Below, one piece after another: positions 17,354 to 25,891 of a stretch of 64,000 nt of DNA. This stretch comes from Paenarthrobacter sp. A20 (lineage in GTDB: Bacteria > Actinomycetota > Actinomycetes > Actinomycetales > Micrococcaceae), in the NCBI RefSeq assembly GCF_024168825.1, contig NZ_JALJWH010000001.1:930001-994000 (forward strand). The letters are read 5' to 3'. Position numbers and translations under genes: made by a program. Position 1 is the first letter of the stretch. Each line of letters starts with the position of its first letter. The notes under the pieces are model-generated. The model ran no database searches. It was given only the letters and a program-made list of their open reading frames with translations, and was not told the origin of the DNA.

Positions 17354-18780
17354 TGTTGCTTCACCGCCTCTGTTGGTGCGCTTGGTGTCTGTCCTGTGGC
17401 CGGTTTACGCGTGCCCGGCGTGCTGCTGCTGGCCGGAGGTTTACCGACCATGGGGGTTGTGTCCACGGGTCCGCGGGCCGTGTTGGAGATCATGAGCAGC
17501 AGGCCGACGATTATCCAGTTGGCCAGGAGCGACGAGCCACCGGCCGCCAGGAACGGTGTAGTCAGGCCCGTCAGCGGAATGAGCCGCGTGACGCCGCCGA
17601 TGACCACGAAGCACTGCAGGGCAATGGCAAAGGACAAACCGCACGCCAGCAGCTTGCCGAATGCGTCACGGGTTCCCAAGGCAGCGCGGAAGCCGCGGGT
17701 AAACAGAAGCAGGTAGAGCATCACCACGGCGAAGAGGCCGATCAGGCCGAGTTCCTCGCCAATGAGGGCCACGATCATGTCGCTGTTGGCAAAGGGCACC
17801 AGATCCGGCCGGCCTTGGCCCAAGCCGGTTCCTACCAGCCCGCCGTCGGCCATTCCGAACAAGCCCTCGACGATCTGTCCACTGCCACCGGGTGACCTGC
17901 CGAAGACCTCCGGTGTGAACGCGTTGATCCAGCTGTCGATTCGGAAGGCTACGTGGGAGAAGATCTGCGAGGCGATGAAGCCGCCACCAAGAATCAGCAG
18001 CAAGCCAATGACAACCCAGGAGATACGGCTGGTGGCCACGTAGATCATCACGATGAACAGGCCGAAGAAGAGGATGGATGAGCCGAGGTCGCGCTGGAAG
18101 ACCAGGACGCCGATGCTCACCAACCAGGCGGTGATCATGGGCCCGAGGTCCTTGAACCGCGGGAACTGCATGGGGCCGATCTTCCGACCGGCCAGGAGGA
18201 TGAGATCCCGGTTGGAGGAAAGGTACCCGGCGAAGAATATTGCCAGCGTGATTTTGGCGATTTCACCGGGTTGGAACGTCATGGGTCCCACTCGGATCCA
18301 CACGCGGGCTCCAAGGATTTCGCCGGCCGAAATGCCCGGAATCAAGGGCAGGAGCAGCAGGAACGCACTGACGGCCAGGGAAATGTAGGTGAAACGGCGA
18401 AGGATCCGGTGGTCCTTGAGGAACCAGATCACGGCGATGGAAACTGCCATGGCGATCAGCGTCCACCGGAGCTGGTTGTTGCCGGTGTCGTCGCCGGGGC
18501 CGTCCATTCTGTGGATCAGCGCCAAACCCAAGCCGTTCAAGGCTACGACGATGGGAAGTATTACCGGATCGGCATATTTCGCCCGGAGCCTGAGGACCAC
18601 ATGGAAGGCAAAGGCGGCAACTGCGAGCAGGCTCGACTGGAACCAGAAGTCCCGGTCCAACCCGACATCGGAGTTGATGCTCACCAAGGCACTCGCGCCG
18701 ACACCGACGGCAAGGGCCAGCACGATGAGGACAAGCTCAACGTTGCGGCGCGGTTTAGGTGCAGTTTCAGTCTGTATCAC
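17350..18780 (-). CDS. rodA: SEDS peptidoglycan glycosyltransferase (RodA/FtsW family)
   Basis: A 476-residue polytopic membrane protein with about ten helices. SEDS motifs include LGARVWIRVGPMTFQPGEIAKITLAIFFAGYLS, FQRDLGSSILFFGLF with the catalytic Asp, and GLIPLTGLTTPFLAAGGSSLLANWI-like residues near the end. The C-terminal 50 residues are a Pro/Thr/Ser-rich cytoplasmic tail. It polymerises lipid II, paired with the class B PBP encoded next. It overlaps pstP and pbpA by four bases each. Confidence 0.95.
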   Translation of the reverse strand: MIQTETAPKPRRNVELVLIVLALAVGVGASALVSINSDVGLDRDFWFQSSLLAVAAFAFHVVLRLRAKYADPVILPIVVALNGLGLALIHRMDGPGDDTGNNQLRWTLIAMAVSIAVIWFLKDHRILRRFTYISLAVSAFLLLLPLIPGISAGEILGARVWIRVGPMTFQPGEIAKITLAIFFAGYLSSNRDLILLAGRKIGPMQFPRFKDLGPMITAWLVSIGVLVFQRDLGSSILFFGLFIVMIYVATSRISWVVIGLLLILGGGFIASQIFSHVAFRIDSWINAFTPEVFGRSPGGSGQIVEGLFGMADGGLVGTGLGQGRPDLVPFANSDMIVALIGEELGLIGLFAVVMLYLLLFTRGFRAALGTRDAFGKLLACGLSFAIALQCFVVIGGVTRLIPLTGLTTPFLAAGGSSLLANWIIVGLLLMISNTARGPVDTTPMVGKPPASSSTPGTRKPATGQTPSAPTEAVKQQ

Positions 18781-20468
18781 TTGGCCGCCCCACAGGGAGT
18801 CGGTACGGGCGAAGGCGAGGCAACGGCCGCAGTACTAGGCACGGGCACGGTGGTGGTGGGAGATGGCGTCGGCGTCGATGTGGCCGAAGTCGTGGGGCAG
18901 TTGGCCGAAGCGCTGCCCGTGTTCTTCAGGTTCTCCACAATGCTCTGGGCGTCGTCGAGGTCACCCGCCGGAACTGTCTGGCGTACGCTCTGCTGGCCGT
19001 ATTCCGGCAATGAATCCACCCTGATGTCGGTTACGGCTTCAAGCCGGGAAAGCTGAATGGGACCGAGGCGCTGCGAAATTCCGTTGAAGATGGCAACGCG
19101 CTGATCGTATTCGCCCACGTAGTAACGGGTTTGGGTCCAGGCGTAGCCAAGCCACAGGCCAACCACGACACCCACCACAACAACAGCTGCGACGGCCGGC
19201 ATCAGCCAGCGGATGCGGCGCCGCGTGGGCTCCTCGACGTCCAGCCGGTCCTGCTCGGCCTTGTGCGTGAGGACCGTGGCAGCCCTGCGGGCGACTGTCC
19301 TGCCGGCAACAGTCGGTATGGATCCTGTCTCTGCAGCTGTGGCCGCTGCGCCTACCAGTTCATGGGGACGGCTGGCCAATTCTTCGCGCAAAACCTCTGC
19401 GGAGAGGTGCTCACCGAGGTGCGGGTCGGTGGTGGTGGGTGGTTCTTTGGAATCGTCCGGGGATTTGGACGCCTCAACGGATTCGTCCGCGTCGCTGGTC
19501 GGGTCACCCGCGCTGAACGATGATCCAGCGTCAGCCGCCAGGGCGGCTTTTGCCTTGGACCCGGACTTCGGATCCTCAGCCGGCTTGGTCGCGGAAGGAC
19601 CTTCGGGAGACTTGGATGCCGTGACTGCTTGAGGTTCGTCCAACTCGGCAAGCGCTGCGGCCGGAACGACGTCGACGGCGGCCGTGTTGACGTCGTCGTC
19701 GGTCTCTTCGGCAATCTCCAGCATCACCACGGTGACGTTGTCCGGGGCGCCGGCTTCCAGCGTCAGATCCACCAGTATTTCCGCACATTCGCGCAGGTCC
19801 TTGGTCTCGCGCACCATGCGTTCAACGACATGTCCCGCAACGTAGTTGAGGCCGTCGGAGCAGAGCAGCCAGCGTTCGCCGGGTTCGACGTCCAGGATGT
19901 CCAGATCCAGCTCTGGACTGGCATCAACGTCTCCGAGGACTCGCATCAGGACGTTTTTGTGCGGATGCGTCTCGGCTTCCTCCGGACGGAGGCGTCCCTC
20001 ATCTATCAGGCGCTGCACAAAGGTGTGGTCCACGCTGACTTGTTCAAACTTCTTGTTGCGCAGGCGGTAGGCGCGCGAGTCGCCGATGTGCGCGAAGTGG
20101 AGCTTGCGGTCTTCAAGCAGGAGGGCGGTCACCGTGGTACCCATGCCGGAGAGCTTTGGGTTCTGGTGAACAAGCTCGGAAAGAAGGGAGTTGGCGGTCT
20201 GGATTTCGTCCGCAAGGACTGTCTCTGCGCCATCCGGATAGTCGTCATGGTCCAGGTGGATCATGTCCAGCACCGTTGATGCAGAGGCGACATCGCCGCC
20301 GGCGTGACCACCCATGCCGTCGGCCACGACTGCAAGATGGCGGCCCACGTATGCGGAGTCGTCATTCTTGGAGCGGATCCGTCCGACGTCGGAGCGGGCC
20401 GCGTAGCGCATGATGAGTGGGCGCTCCGCGGGCTTCTCCTTGCCTTCGGGGGTCTCGGGGGAGGCCAT
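18777..20468 (-). CDS. pstP: PP2C-type Ser/Thr protein phosphatase
   Basis: A 563-residue protein. The PP2C domain (residues about 20-255) shows the metal-binding motifs RSDVGRIRSKNDDSAYV, VADGMGGHAGGDVAS, LCSDGLNYV and GAPDNVTVVML. A 150-residue Ala/Pro/acidic linker precedes one helix (WLMPAVAAVVVVGVVVGLWLGYAW), followed by an external domain and a Ser/Thr-Pro tail. It reverses phosphorylation by PknA and PknB. The linker is longer than in mycobacterial PstP. Confidence 0.95.
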   Translation of the reverse strand: MASPETPEGKEKPAERPLIMRYAARSDVGRIRSKNDDSAYVGRHLAVVADGMGGHAGGDVASASTVLDMIHLDHDDYPDGAETVLADEIQTANSLLSELVHQNPKLSGMGTTVTALLLEDRKLHFAHIGDSRAYRLRNKKFEQVSVDHTFVQRLIDEGRLRPEEAETHPHKNVLMRVLGDVDASPELDLDILDVEPGERWLLCSDGLNYVAGHVVERMVRETKDLRECAEILVDLTLEAGAPDNVTVVMLEIAEETDDDVNTAAVDVVPAAALAELDEPQAVTASKSPEGPSATKPAEDPKSGSKAKAALAADAGSSFSAGDPTSDADESVEASKSPDDSKEPPTTTDPHLGEHLSAEVLREELASRPHELVGAAATAAETGSIPTVAGRTVARRAATVLTHKAEQDRLDVEEPTRRRIRWLMPAVAAVVVVGVVVGLWLGYAWTQTRYYVGEYDQRVAIFNGISQRLGPIQLSRLEAVTDIRVDSLPEYGQQSVRQTVPAGDLDDAQSIVENLKNTGSASANCPTTSATSTPTPSPTTTVPVPSTAAVASPSPVPTPCGAAK

Positions 20469-20471
20469 GGA

Positions 20472-20960
20472 CTACGGCCTCAATTCAATGACCGTCTTGC
20501 CGATTCTCACGGGGACGCCAAGCTCAACCGGCAATGCGCGGGTGAGCTGTTGATCGGCCAAGTAGGTGCCGTTGGTGGAGCCGAGGTCCTCGATGAACCA
20601 CCGGCTGCCTTGCGGGAACAGTCGGGCGTGCCGGCCGGAAGCGTAATCGTCCTCCAGGACAAGGGTGGCTTCCTGGGCACGGCCAAGCAGGATGGGGCTG
20701 GCAGCGAGGGGGACCGTGGTGCCCTTGAGGGGGCCCTCTGTGACCACCAGCGTGCGCGCATGCTGGATGGCTGGCGGCGGTGACGCGGCCAGTTCCGGAT
20801 GCTTGCGAACTTCGCGGGCCGTGGGAGCTCCGGTGACGGCCTTGCGGCCGATCTGGAGATCACGGCGCATGGTGGTCACGATGCTGAAGATCAGGACCCA
20901 CAGCAACAGGAGGAAACCGAAGCGAAGCGCTGTGATGGTCAGTTCGCTGATGTCGTTCAC
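20472..20960 (-). CDS. fhaB: FHA-domain protein FhaB (FipA-like)
   Basis: A 162-residue protein with an N-terminal membrane helix (LRFGFLLLLWVLIFSIVTTM) and a C-terminal FHA domain that binds phosphothreonine: SPILLGRAQEATLVLEDDYASGRHARLF and EDLGSTNGTYLADQQL carry the key Arg, Ser, His and Asn residues. It reads kinase output and links to the divisome. Its start overlaps the fhaA stop by four bases, and pstP follows 3 bases after its stop. Confidence 0.95.
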   Translation of the reverse strand: MNDISELTITALRFGFLLLLWVLIFSIVTTMRRDLQIGRKAVTGAPTAREVRKHPELAASPPPAIQHARTLVVTEGPLKGTTVPLAASPILLGRAQEATLVLEDDYASGRHARLFPQGSRWFIEDLGSTNGTYLADQQLTRALPVELGVPVRIGKTVIELRP

Positions 20961-21706
20961 GCGTTGCCACCCTGGTTTTGGGGGAGGAGGCGGAAAATGA
21001 TCTTGGTACGTCCCATCGTGATGGTCGAGCCGTCTGTGAGCTCTACGCTGCCGTTCACTTTATGGCCGTTGACGTAGCTTCCGTTGGTGGAGCCAAGGTC
21101 AACGGCCCAGGTGCTGCCATTCTCCGTGCGTACTTCAAGGTGCTTCCGGGAGACGCCTGTGTCATCCACAAGGATGTCGGCTTCCGAGGAGCGGCCCAGC
21201 ACTACGGAGCGGGCGTTGAGGGAATATCGTTGGCCGCCGATGTCCAGAACGGGCTGGAGGCGGGTGGGCTGCCGTGCCGGGGCTGCCGGGACGTGGGCCC
21301 GCGGGGCTTGGGGAGCGGGGCCAGCGTCATCGGAAGATTTCTCGGTCCGGGACGTGATCTCAAAATGTCCTGCCCGCTCTTCGTCATTCCGACGGAACGA
21401 GATCCGGACAGCGCCCTGAAGGGTGTAGCCCTGGCTGCGGACATGCTGGATGACGACGTCGCACAACTCCTCGGCGAGGGGTGTTCCCCATTCCTGGGCC
21501 CTGGCGAAATCCTCGTCACTGAGCAGGACATCGAAAACATTGGGAGCGAGCGTACGGCCGGCAGCGATGGTGATGGACTTGTTGTCCAACTCGCGCCTCA
21601 GCTTGCTCGCAATCTCCACCGGCTCAACACGTGCACGCGACCCCGTGGAGAAGACGTTGCGAACGGCCTTTTCAATGCCGCGCTCGACTTTGTCCAGCAA
21701 ACCCAT
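20957..21706 (-). CDS. fhaA: DUF3662 and FHA-domain protein FhaA
   Basis: A 249-residue protein started at ATG 21706, which has AAGGAGAAGGAC directly upstream and gives the conserved N-terminus MGLLDKVERGIEKAVRNVF. Residues 1-125 form the DUF3662 domain; the FHA domain is C-terminal (SVVLGRSSEADILVDDTGVSRKHLEV, DLGSTNGSYVNG). In mycobacteria FhaA regulates peptidoglycan synthesis with the MurJ pseudokinase. It is the first gene of the seven-gene block reading fhaA - fhaB - pstP - rodA - pbpA - pknA - pknB. Confidence 0.94.
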   Translation of the reverse strand: MGLLDKVERGIEKAVRNVFSTGSRARVEPVEIASKLRRELDNKSITIAAGRTLAPNVFDVLLSDEDFARAQEWGTPLAEELCDVVIQHVRSQGYTLQGAVRISFRRNDEERAGHFEITSRTEKSSDDAGPAPQAPRAHVPAAPARQPTRLQPVLDIGGQRYSLNARSVVLGRSSEADILVDDTGVSRKHLEVRTENGSTWAVDLGSTNGSYVNGHKVNGSVELTDGSTITMGRTKIIFRLLPQNQGGNA

Positions 21707-22091
21707 GTCCTTCTCCTTTCCTTGCCGCGGCACCCGATGCGCCTGGTCCGATAGTCCATCGTTTGGTCCGTCTGCGCACACGGCGAAGTACGCGCCTGAC
21801 GGCCCTTCCACTTCCCGATACTACTGGGACTGACTGGGAATGGCCTTAATCCACAACGCCTTGCGACCCGGAAAAGTTCGCGCCCGGCGCTTGCTGGCGC
21901 GGGAGTGGGGGCATGAAAATTTCGTGGGAATCAACCCTTGTAGGCGGCCTTTCCGGCGGCTCTTCTGCCTCCCGGTGGGGCCCTCCTGGCCTCGATTGGT
22001 GTTTTGCCGGGAATGTCCGTTATGCTTGATCTCGCTGCTTTTGAAGGAAACGAAGCTGGGAAACCGGCAAAAGTCCAGAAAAAGAAGTTGC
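21707..22091. other. Intergenic region upstream of fhaA and tRNA-Leu
   Basis: No gene is supported here. It must hold the promoter of the leftward fhaA block and that of the rightward tRNA. A possible tRNA promoter is TTGGTG (21996-22001) with TATGCT (22021-22026), spacer 19 bases; this is weak. An apparent open frame crossing into the tRNA is rejected. Confidence 0.5.
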
Positions 22092-22174
22092 GCGCGAGTG
22101 GCGGAACGGCAGACGCGCTGGCTTCAGGTGCCAGTATCCGAAAGGGTGTGGGGGTTCAAATCCCCCCTCGCGCA
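22092..22174 (+). tRNA. tRNA-Leu (anticodon CAG)
   Basis: The acceptor stem GCGCGAG (22092-22098) pairs with CTCGCGC (22167-22173). The anticodon stem CTGGC/GCCAG encloses TTCAGGT, giving anticodon CAG. A long variable arm follows, as expected for leucine tRNAs, and the T-loop reads GGTTCAAATCC. CCA is not encoded. A strong terminator follows 9 bases later. Confidence 0.96.
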
Positions 22175-22182
22175 CGCAATTG

Positions 22183-22214
22183 AAAGAGCCCCAGTCTTAG
22201 GACTGGGGCTCTTT
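22183..22214 (+). terminator. Rho-independent terminator of tRNA-Leu
   Basis: Perfect 14-base arms AAAGAGCCCCAGTC / GACTGGGGCTCTTT with a TTAG loop, followed by TGTTTT. Confidence 0.95.
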
Positions 22215-22313
22215 TGTTTTATACGGGATCCCAACTGGGTGACAGATAACGCTCCATTGGCGCTTCGTAGGAGCGAGGTGCTGTTACCTGGTTGGGTGAG
22301 GCGCGAGTGACCG

Positions 22314-23012
22314 TCAGCCGCGCGCAGAACCTGTGAACCGGCGTCGTGAGTTGCCCAGATGCAGGCGCATCGCTGCCGCGGCAGCCACTTGGTCGCCCTC
22401 CGCAATTGCTGCGTATATAGAGGAGTGTTCGTGGACCACCTGCGCAAAGCGTTCCGGGGATTCTTGATCTTCGCTGGCGACCAGGCGCGGGCGGGGCATG
22501 GTGATCATGGTTTGGCCAAGGGCTGAGATGCAGTCCGTATAGAAGGGATTGCCGGACGCCGCAGCAACGGCCCGGTGGAACTCGAAGTCCGCTTTCATGG
22601 AGTGGGCGGGGTGGCCTGAACTCGCGGTGAACTGCTCCAGGGCGCCGTGGACGGCCTTGAGCTGGTGTTCGGTGTGGTTGCGCGCGGCCAAAGCCGCGGC
22701 TTCGGTCTCGACGCCGATCCTGAAATCGAGCATCTGCAGCCGGTCTTCCATGCTGGAAACGGGCCGTGATCCAGGCGCCGCAGCGGGTCCTTCCGCCGGC
22801 GGAGTCAGCGCGAAGCTGCCCCGCCCACGTTCGGTTTCCACGAGACCCTCGGCCTGCAAGCGGGTCAGCGCCGAGCGGACCACGGTCCGGCTCACCCCGA
22901 ACTCGCTGATGAGGGTGTTTTCGCTGGGGAGCTTCTCACCTGGCTGGATGGCGCCGTCGACGATGCGGTTGCGAAGGTCGGCGGCGAGATCCGCGGTCAG
23001 GTTTCGGCTCAT
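22314..23012 (-). CDS. GntR/FadR-family regulator of the sugar-acid dehydratase
   Basis: A 232-residue regulator. The winged helix-turn-helix is residues about 5-65 (LRNRIVDGAIQPGEKLPSEN, EFGVSRTVVRSALTRLQAEGLV); the C-terminal all-helical FCD effector domain includes DFEFHRAVAAASGNPFY and the metal-ligand histidines in VVHEHSSIYAAIAEGD and MRLHLGNSRRR. It lies 10 bases downstream of the dehydratase and is probably co-transcribed. It likely senses an aldarate or its breakdown product and binds the palindrome at 24193-24211. Confidence 0.88.
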   Translation of the reverse strand: MSRNLTADLAADLRNRIVDGAIQPGEKLPSENTLISEFGVSRTVVRSALTRLQAEGLVETERGRGSFALTPPAEGPAAAPGSRPVSSMEDRLQMLDFRIGVETEAAALAARNHTEHQLKAVHGALEQFTASSGHPAHSMKADFEFHRAVAAASGNPFYTDCISALGQTMITMPRPRLVASEDQESPERFAQVVHEHSSIYAAIAEGDQVAAAAAMRLHLGNSRRRFTGSARG

Positions 23013-23022
23013 GGGTTCAAGA

Positions 23023-24150
23023 TTACGCGCCGAACTCCACTGACTCCGTGGTCCAGGCGCGGGCCTGCCCGCTGAGGGTGACGCCCAGTCCGGGGCGGTC
23101 CGGGACGATCATGCGGCCGTTCTTGGTCTCCAGGCGTTCCTCGAACAGGGGGTCCAGCCAGTCGAAGTGCTCCACCCAGGGCTCACGCGGGTAAGCGGCA
23201 GCCAAGTGGAGGTGGATTTCCATGGCGAAGTGCGGTGCCAGGCCGAGTCCGCGTTCATCCGCCAGGGCCGCGAGCCGCAGGAACTGGGTGATACCGCCAA
23301 CGCGCGGAGCATCCGGCTGGATGATGTCGCAGCTGTTGGCGTTGATGAGGCCCTTGTGTTCCGCGACGGACGCGAGCATCTCACCGGTGGCGATGGGCGT
23401 ATCCAGGACCTGGGCCAGGTGCGCGTGGCCTTCGAAGTCGTAGGCGTCCAAAGGTTCTTCGATCCAGACGAGGTTGAATTCCTCGAGCTGGCGGCCCATT
23501 CGCAGCGCTGTGGCGCGGTCCCATTGCTGGTTTGCGTCCACCATGAGCGGGACGTCCCAGCCGATGTGCTCGCGGACTCCGGCCACCCGGCGCAGGTCCT
23601 CCTTGGAGTCGGGCAGGCCAACCTTGATCTTGATGCCGCCGATGCCGTCGTTGATGGACTGAGTGGCGCGTTCCTTGACCTCTTCCAGGGTGGCGTTGAG
23701 GAAGCCGCCTGAGGTGTTGTAGGTCTGCACGGAGTCGCGGTAGGAACCCAACAGCTTGGCAAGGGGGAGCCCGGCACGCTTGGCCTTGAGGTCGTAGAGC
23801 GCGATGTCGATGGCCGCCAGGGCCTGGGTTGCCACGCCGGACCGGCCCACGGAGGCACCGGCCCAGAGGAGCTTGGTATAGATCTTGCCGATGTCATTGG
23901 GATCCTCGCCGATGATGCCCTCTGCGACTTCCTTGGCATAGGCGTACTGCGCGGGCCCGCCAGCGCGCTTGGAGTAGCTGAAGCCGATGCCGCTGTGGCC
24001 CTGTTCCGTGGTGATCTCGGCGAACAGGAACACCACTTCGGTCATGGGCTTCTGCCTGCCGGTGAAGACTTTCGCATCGCTGATGGGTACGGTGAGGGGC
24101 AAACGTGCCGTGGACAGCTTGACGTGGCGGATCAGATCTACGGTGCTCAT
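23023..24150 (-). CDS. L-talarate/galactarate dehydratase (enolase superfamily)
   Basis: A 375-residue mandelate-racemase-type enzyme, start ATG 24150 with GAGGAG upstream. The catalytic bases and metal ligands are visible: KIKVG (KxK), MVDANQQW (Asp), WIEEPLDAYD (Glu), TPIATGEML (Glu) and the His base in LAPHFAMEIHLHLAAAYP. The segments SDAKVFTGRQKP and GFSYSKRAGG closely match, as I recall, the Salmonella talarate/galactarate dehydratase, which converts these aldarates to 5-keto-4-deoxyglucarate. The next pathway enzymes are not in the window. Confidence 0.85.
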   Translation of the reverse strand: MSTVDLIRHVKLSTARLPLTVPISDAKVFTGRQKPMTEVVFLFAEITTEQGHSGIGFSYSKRAGGPAQYAYAKEVAEGIIGEDPNDIGKIYTKLLWAGASVGRSGVATQALAAIDIALYDLKAKRAGLPLAKLLGSYRDSVQTYNTSGGFLNATLEEVKERATQSINDGIGGIKIKVGLPDSKEDLRRVAGVREHIGWDVPLMVDANQQWDRATALRMGRQLEEFNLVWIEEPLDAYDFEGHAHLAQVLDTPIATGEMLASVAEHKGLINANSCDIIQPDAPRVGGITQFLRLAALADERGLGLAPHFAMEIHLHLAAAYPREPWVEHFDWLDPLFEERLETKNGRMIVPDRPGLGVTLSGQARAWTTESVEFGA

Positions 24151-24192
24151 GGTTCTCCTCGTGGGTGCGGCATCCTTGCCTGCCACTTAGGA

Positions 24193-24211
24193 TACAAGTT
24201 ATGCACTTGTA
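24193..24211. promoter_or_regulatory. Palindromic operator upstream of the aldarate dehydratase
   Basis: Perfect 7-base arms TACAAGT (24193-24199) and ACTTGTA (24205-24211) around 5 bases, 42 bases upstream of the dehydratase start. Size and symmetry fit a GntR/FadR dimer site; the regulator is the second gene of the same operon. Confidence 0.75.
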
Positions 24212-24390
24212 CTACAAGAGTGTGGGGGTTGTGGTGGCGACTGCCGAGGCTTCGCAGACCCATCTGTTCCCCGGGGCCGTTCTCGTTATGGCCGGGAGGG
24301 GCCCTTCGATTTGAGGAAAGTGGTCCGGGGCTTTCGTCCGTGCCAGCGGACGCGGCTGCCCCACAACTAAGGAAGTGGGACACGAGGCGA

Positions 24391-25557
24391 TCAGTGAACG
24401 GCTGCTTTAGGCAAAGCCTCCGGCTGTTTTGCCCTAAATCTGTTGTGGACGAAGGCCAGCATGATCGCGGCGAAGCCGAGAAGGCATGAGCCGACGAGCG
24501 CGGGGGACTGGACGGAGGTGCCCACCAGTGCTGCTCCGCCGGCGGATCCGGCGGCGATTCCTGCGTTGAACGCGACTACTGCGGCTCCGGAGGCCATGGT
24601 CTGGTTTCCGCGCGAGCGGTCGAGGATTTCTGACTGCATGAGTGTGGGTAGCAAACCGAAGCACGTTCCTGCCATGGCTGCAGTTGTGAACACCAGGACG
24701 GGTCCTGCGAGCAGGGCGGCACCAGCGAGGATGACAGCTTCGGCAACCATGACGATAAACGCTCGTTGCAGTCGTCTTTTCCCGGCCAGGCGCCCGGAGA
24801 GTGCTGTCGCGATGATGACGGCTCCTCCGTAAACCGCAAGGACAAGGGACGGTTGGGTTCCCGCGTGGGTGGCCATGGGTGCGAGGAACGTGTAGTACGA
24901 GAAGTGTCCAGCCAGTGCCACGGCAAGGATGAGAGCTATGGGCACAAAACTGCCCTTGGATCCTGCCTTCGTGGCGAGCTCTGCCTGTGGAGGACTTGGT
25001 TGTGGTCGGGGCGCGCAGATCATGGCTGCGAAGACGCCGCAGGACGCCAAGGCAAGGGGGATCCGCCAGTCGATGGAGCTTAGCGCCTCAGCAGCCGGTA
25101 CGCCGAGGGCGAGGGCACAGCCGTTACCCAGGAGTACCCTGGCGGTTGCTTTGCCGGTGTTGGTTGGTGAGGCCGCGGCTGCCAGGGCCAGGACCAAGGG
25201 GAAGAACGCGCCGTGGGCGGCTCCTTGGATTGTTCGGAGGACCAGATAAGTGGACATGTCAGGGGCAGCGCTGGTGGCGAGGCCTAGGACTGCGAAGATG
25301 CCGGCGGTGAGGATTGCTGTCTTGCGGAGATTGAATCGTTGGGCCAGGGCTGAAAGCGGAAGCGCAAACAGTGCGGTGCTGAAGGCGTAGAGACTCGAAC
25401 CGGCGGCGGCTGTTCCAATGTCTGAACCAAAGGCCCTGGCGATGTGTTCCAGCGCACCGGTGGGGGCCATCTCGACTGTGACGGCAAAAAAGAGTGCGAA
25501 GGGCAGGGCCCAGGCGGTGAGCTGCCCTGCCCTTCGCGTTTCAGATGGCACGTTCAC
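24391..25557 (-). CDS. MFS transporter of the cyclitol-type operon
   Basis: A 388-residue, 12-helix major facilitator of the DHA1/AraJ type (N-terminal APTGALEHIARAFGSDIGTAAAGSSLYAFSTALFALPLS; loop RFNLRKTAILTAGIFA). Start GTG 25557 lies 17 bases inside the preceding cupin gene, so translation is coupled. It is the last gene of an eight-gene minus-strand operon and most likely exports, or less likely imports, the product of the sedoheptulose-7-phosphate cyclase pathway. The 3' flank up to 24212 shows no gene. Confidence 0.85.
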   Translation of the reverse strand: MNVPSETRRAGQLTAWALPFALFFAVTVEMAPTGALEHIARAFGSDIGTAAAGSSLYAFSTALFALPLSALAQRFNLRKTAILTAGIFAVLGLATSAAPDMSTYLVLRTIQGAAHGAFFPLVLALAAAASPTNTGKATARVLLGNGCALALGVPAAEALSSIDWRIPLALASCGVFAAMICAPRPQPSPPQAELATKAGSKGSFVPIALILAVALAGHFSYYTFLAPMATHAGTQPSLVLAVYGGAVIIATALSGRLAGKRRLQRAFIVMVAEAVILAGAALLAGPVLVFTTAAMAGTCFGLLPTLMQSEILDRSRGNQTMASGAAVVAFNAGIAAGSAGGAALVGTSVQSPALVGSCLLGFAAIMLAFVHNRFRAKQPEALPKAAVH

Positions 25558-25891
25558 TTTCGGGTAGCTCGGGAACTCTGGGCGGGAGGTTGCTGGTGAC
25601 CGTCTGAGGGTAGGTCCTGACGCTTAGCAGGATAGTTTCCGTCTCGGCCCGCAGCGTTCCCTGCTCTTGAGCTGGCGCAAGCAGCACGGACCCCGCTGAC
25701 AGCTTCCTGCCTTCGATATCCGCCTGACCGGAGAGAATGATGAACGCTTCGTGCACGCCTTGCTCGCCCAGGGCCAGGCTTTGCTGAGGGGCCAGCCTCC
25801 AGTGCTCGATGGCTTCCGTTTCGCTGTGAAGCATTCCGCGGCGGATCAAGCAGCTCCAGTAATCTGCCGGGTCCGGTGTGGTGATGATCAT
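25541..25891 (-). CDS. Small single-domain cupin protein
   Basis: A 116-residue protein with the cupin pattern: HEAFIILSGQADIEGRKLSAGSVLLAPAQEQGTLRAETETILLSV. Of the usual metal ligands only one His and one Glu in motif 1 are clear, and motif 2 has Gln rather than His, so metal binding is uncertain. ATGA overlaps link it to the bicupin gene upstream. The role in the operon is unknown; possibilities are an isomerase or a non-catalytic binding protein. Confidence 0.75.
   Translation of the reverse strand: MIITTPDPADYWSCLIRRGMLHSETEAIEHWRLAPQQSLALGEQGVHEAFIILSGQADIEGRKLSAGSVLLAPAQEQGTLRAETETILLSVRTYPQTVTSNLPPRVPELPESERAI

Noticed and set aside
21840..22310. 156-residue plus-strand frame across the tRNA region
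   Set aside because: It reads through tRNA-Leu and its terminator.
24212..24390. Possible gene or mobile-element end between the dehydratase operator and the MFS gene
   Set aside because: No coding pattern, inverted terminal repeats or recognisable residues seen.
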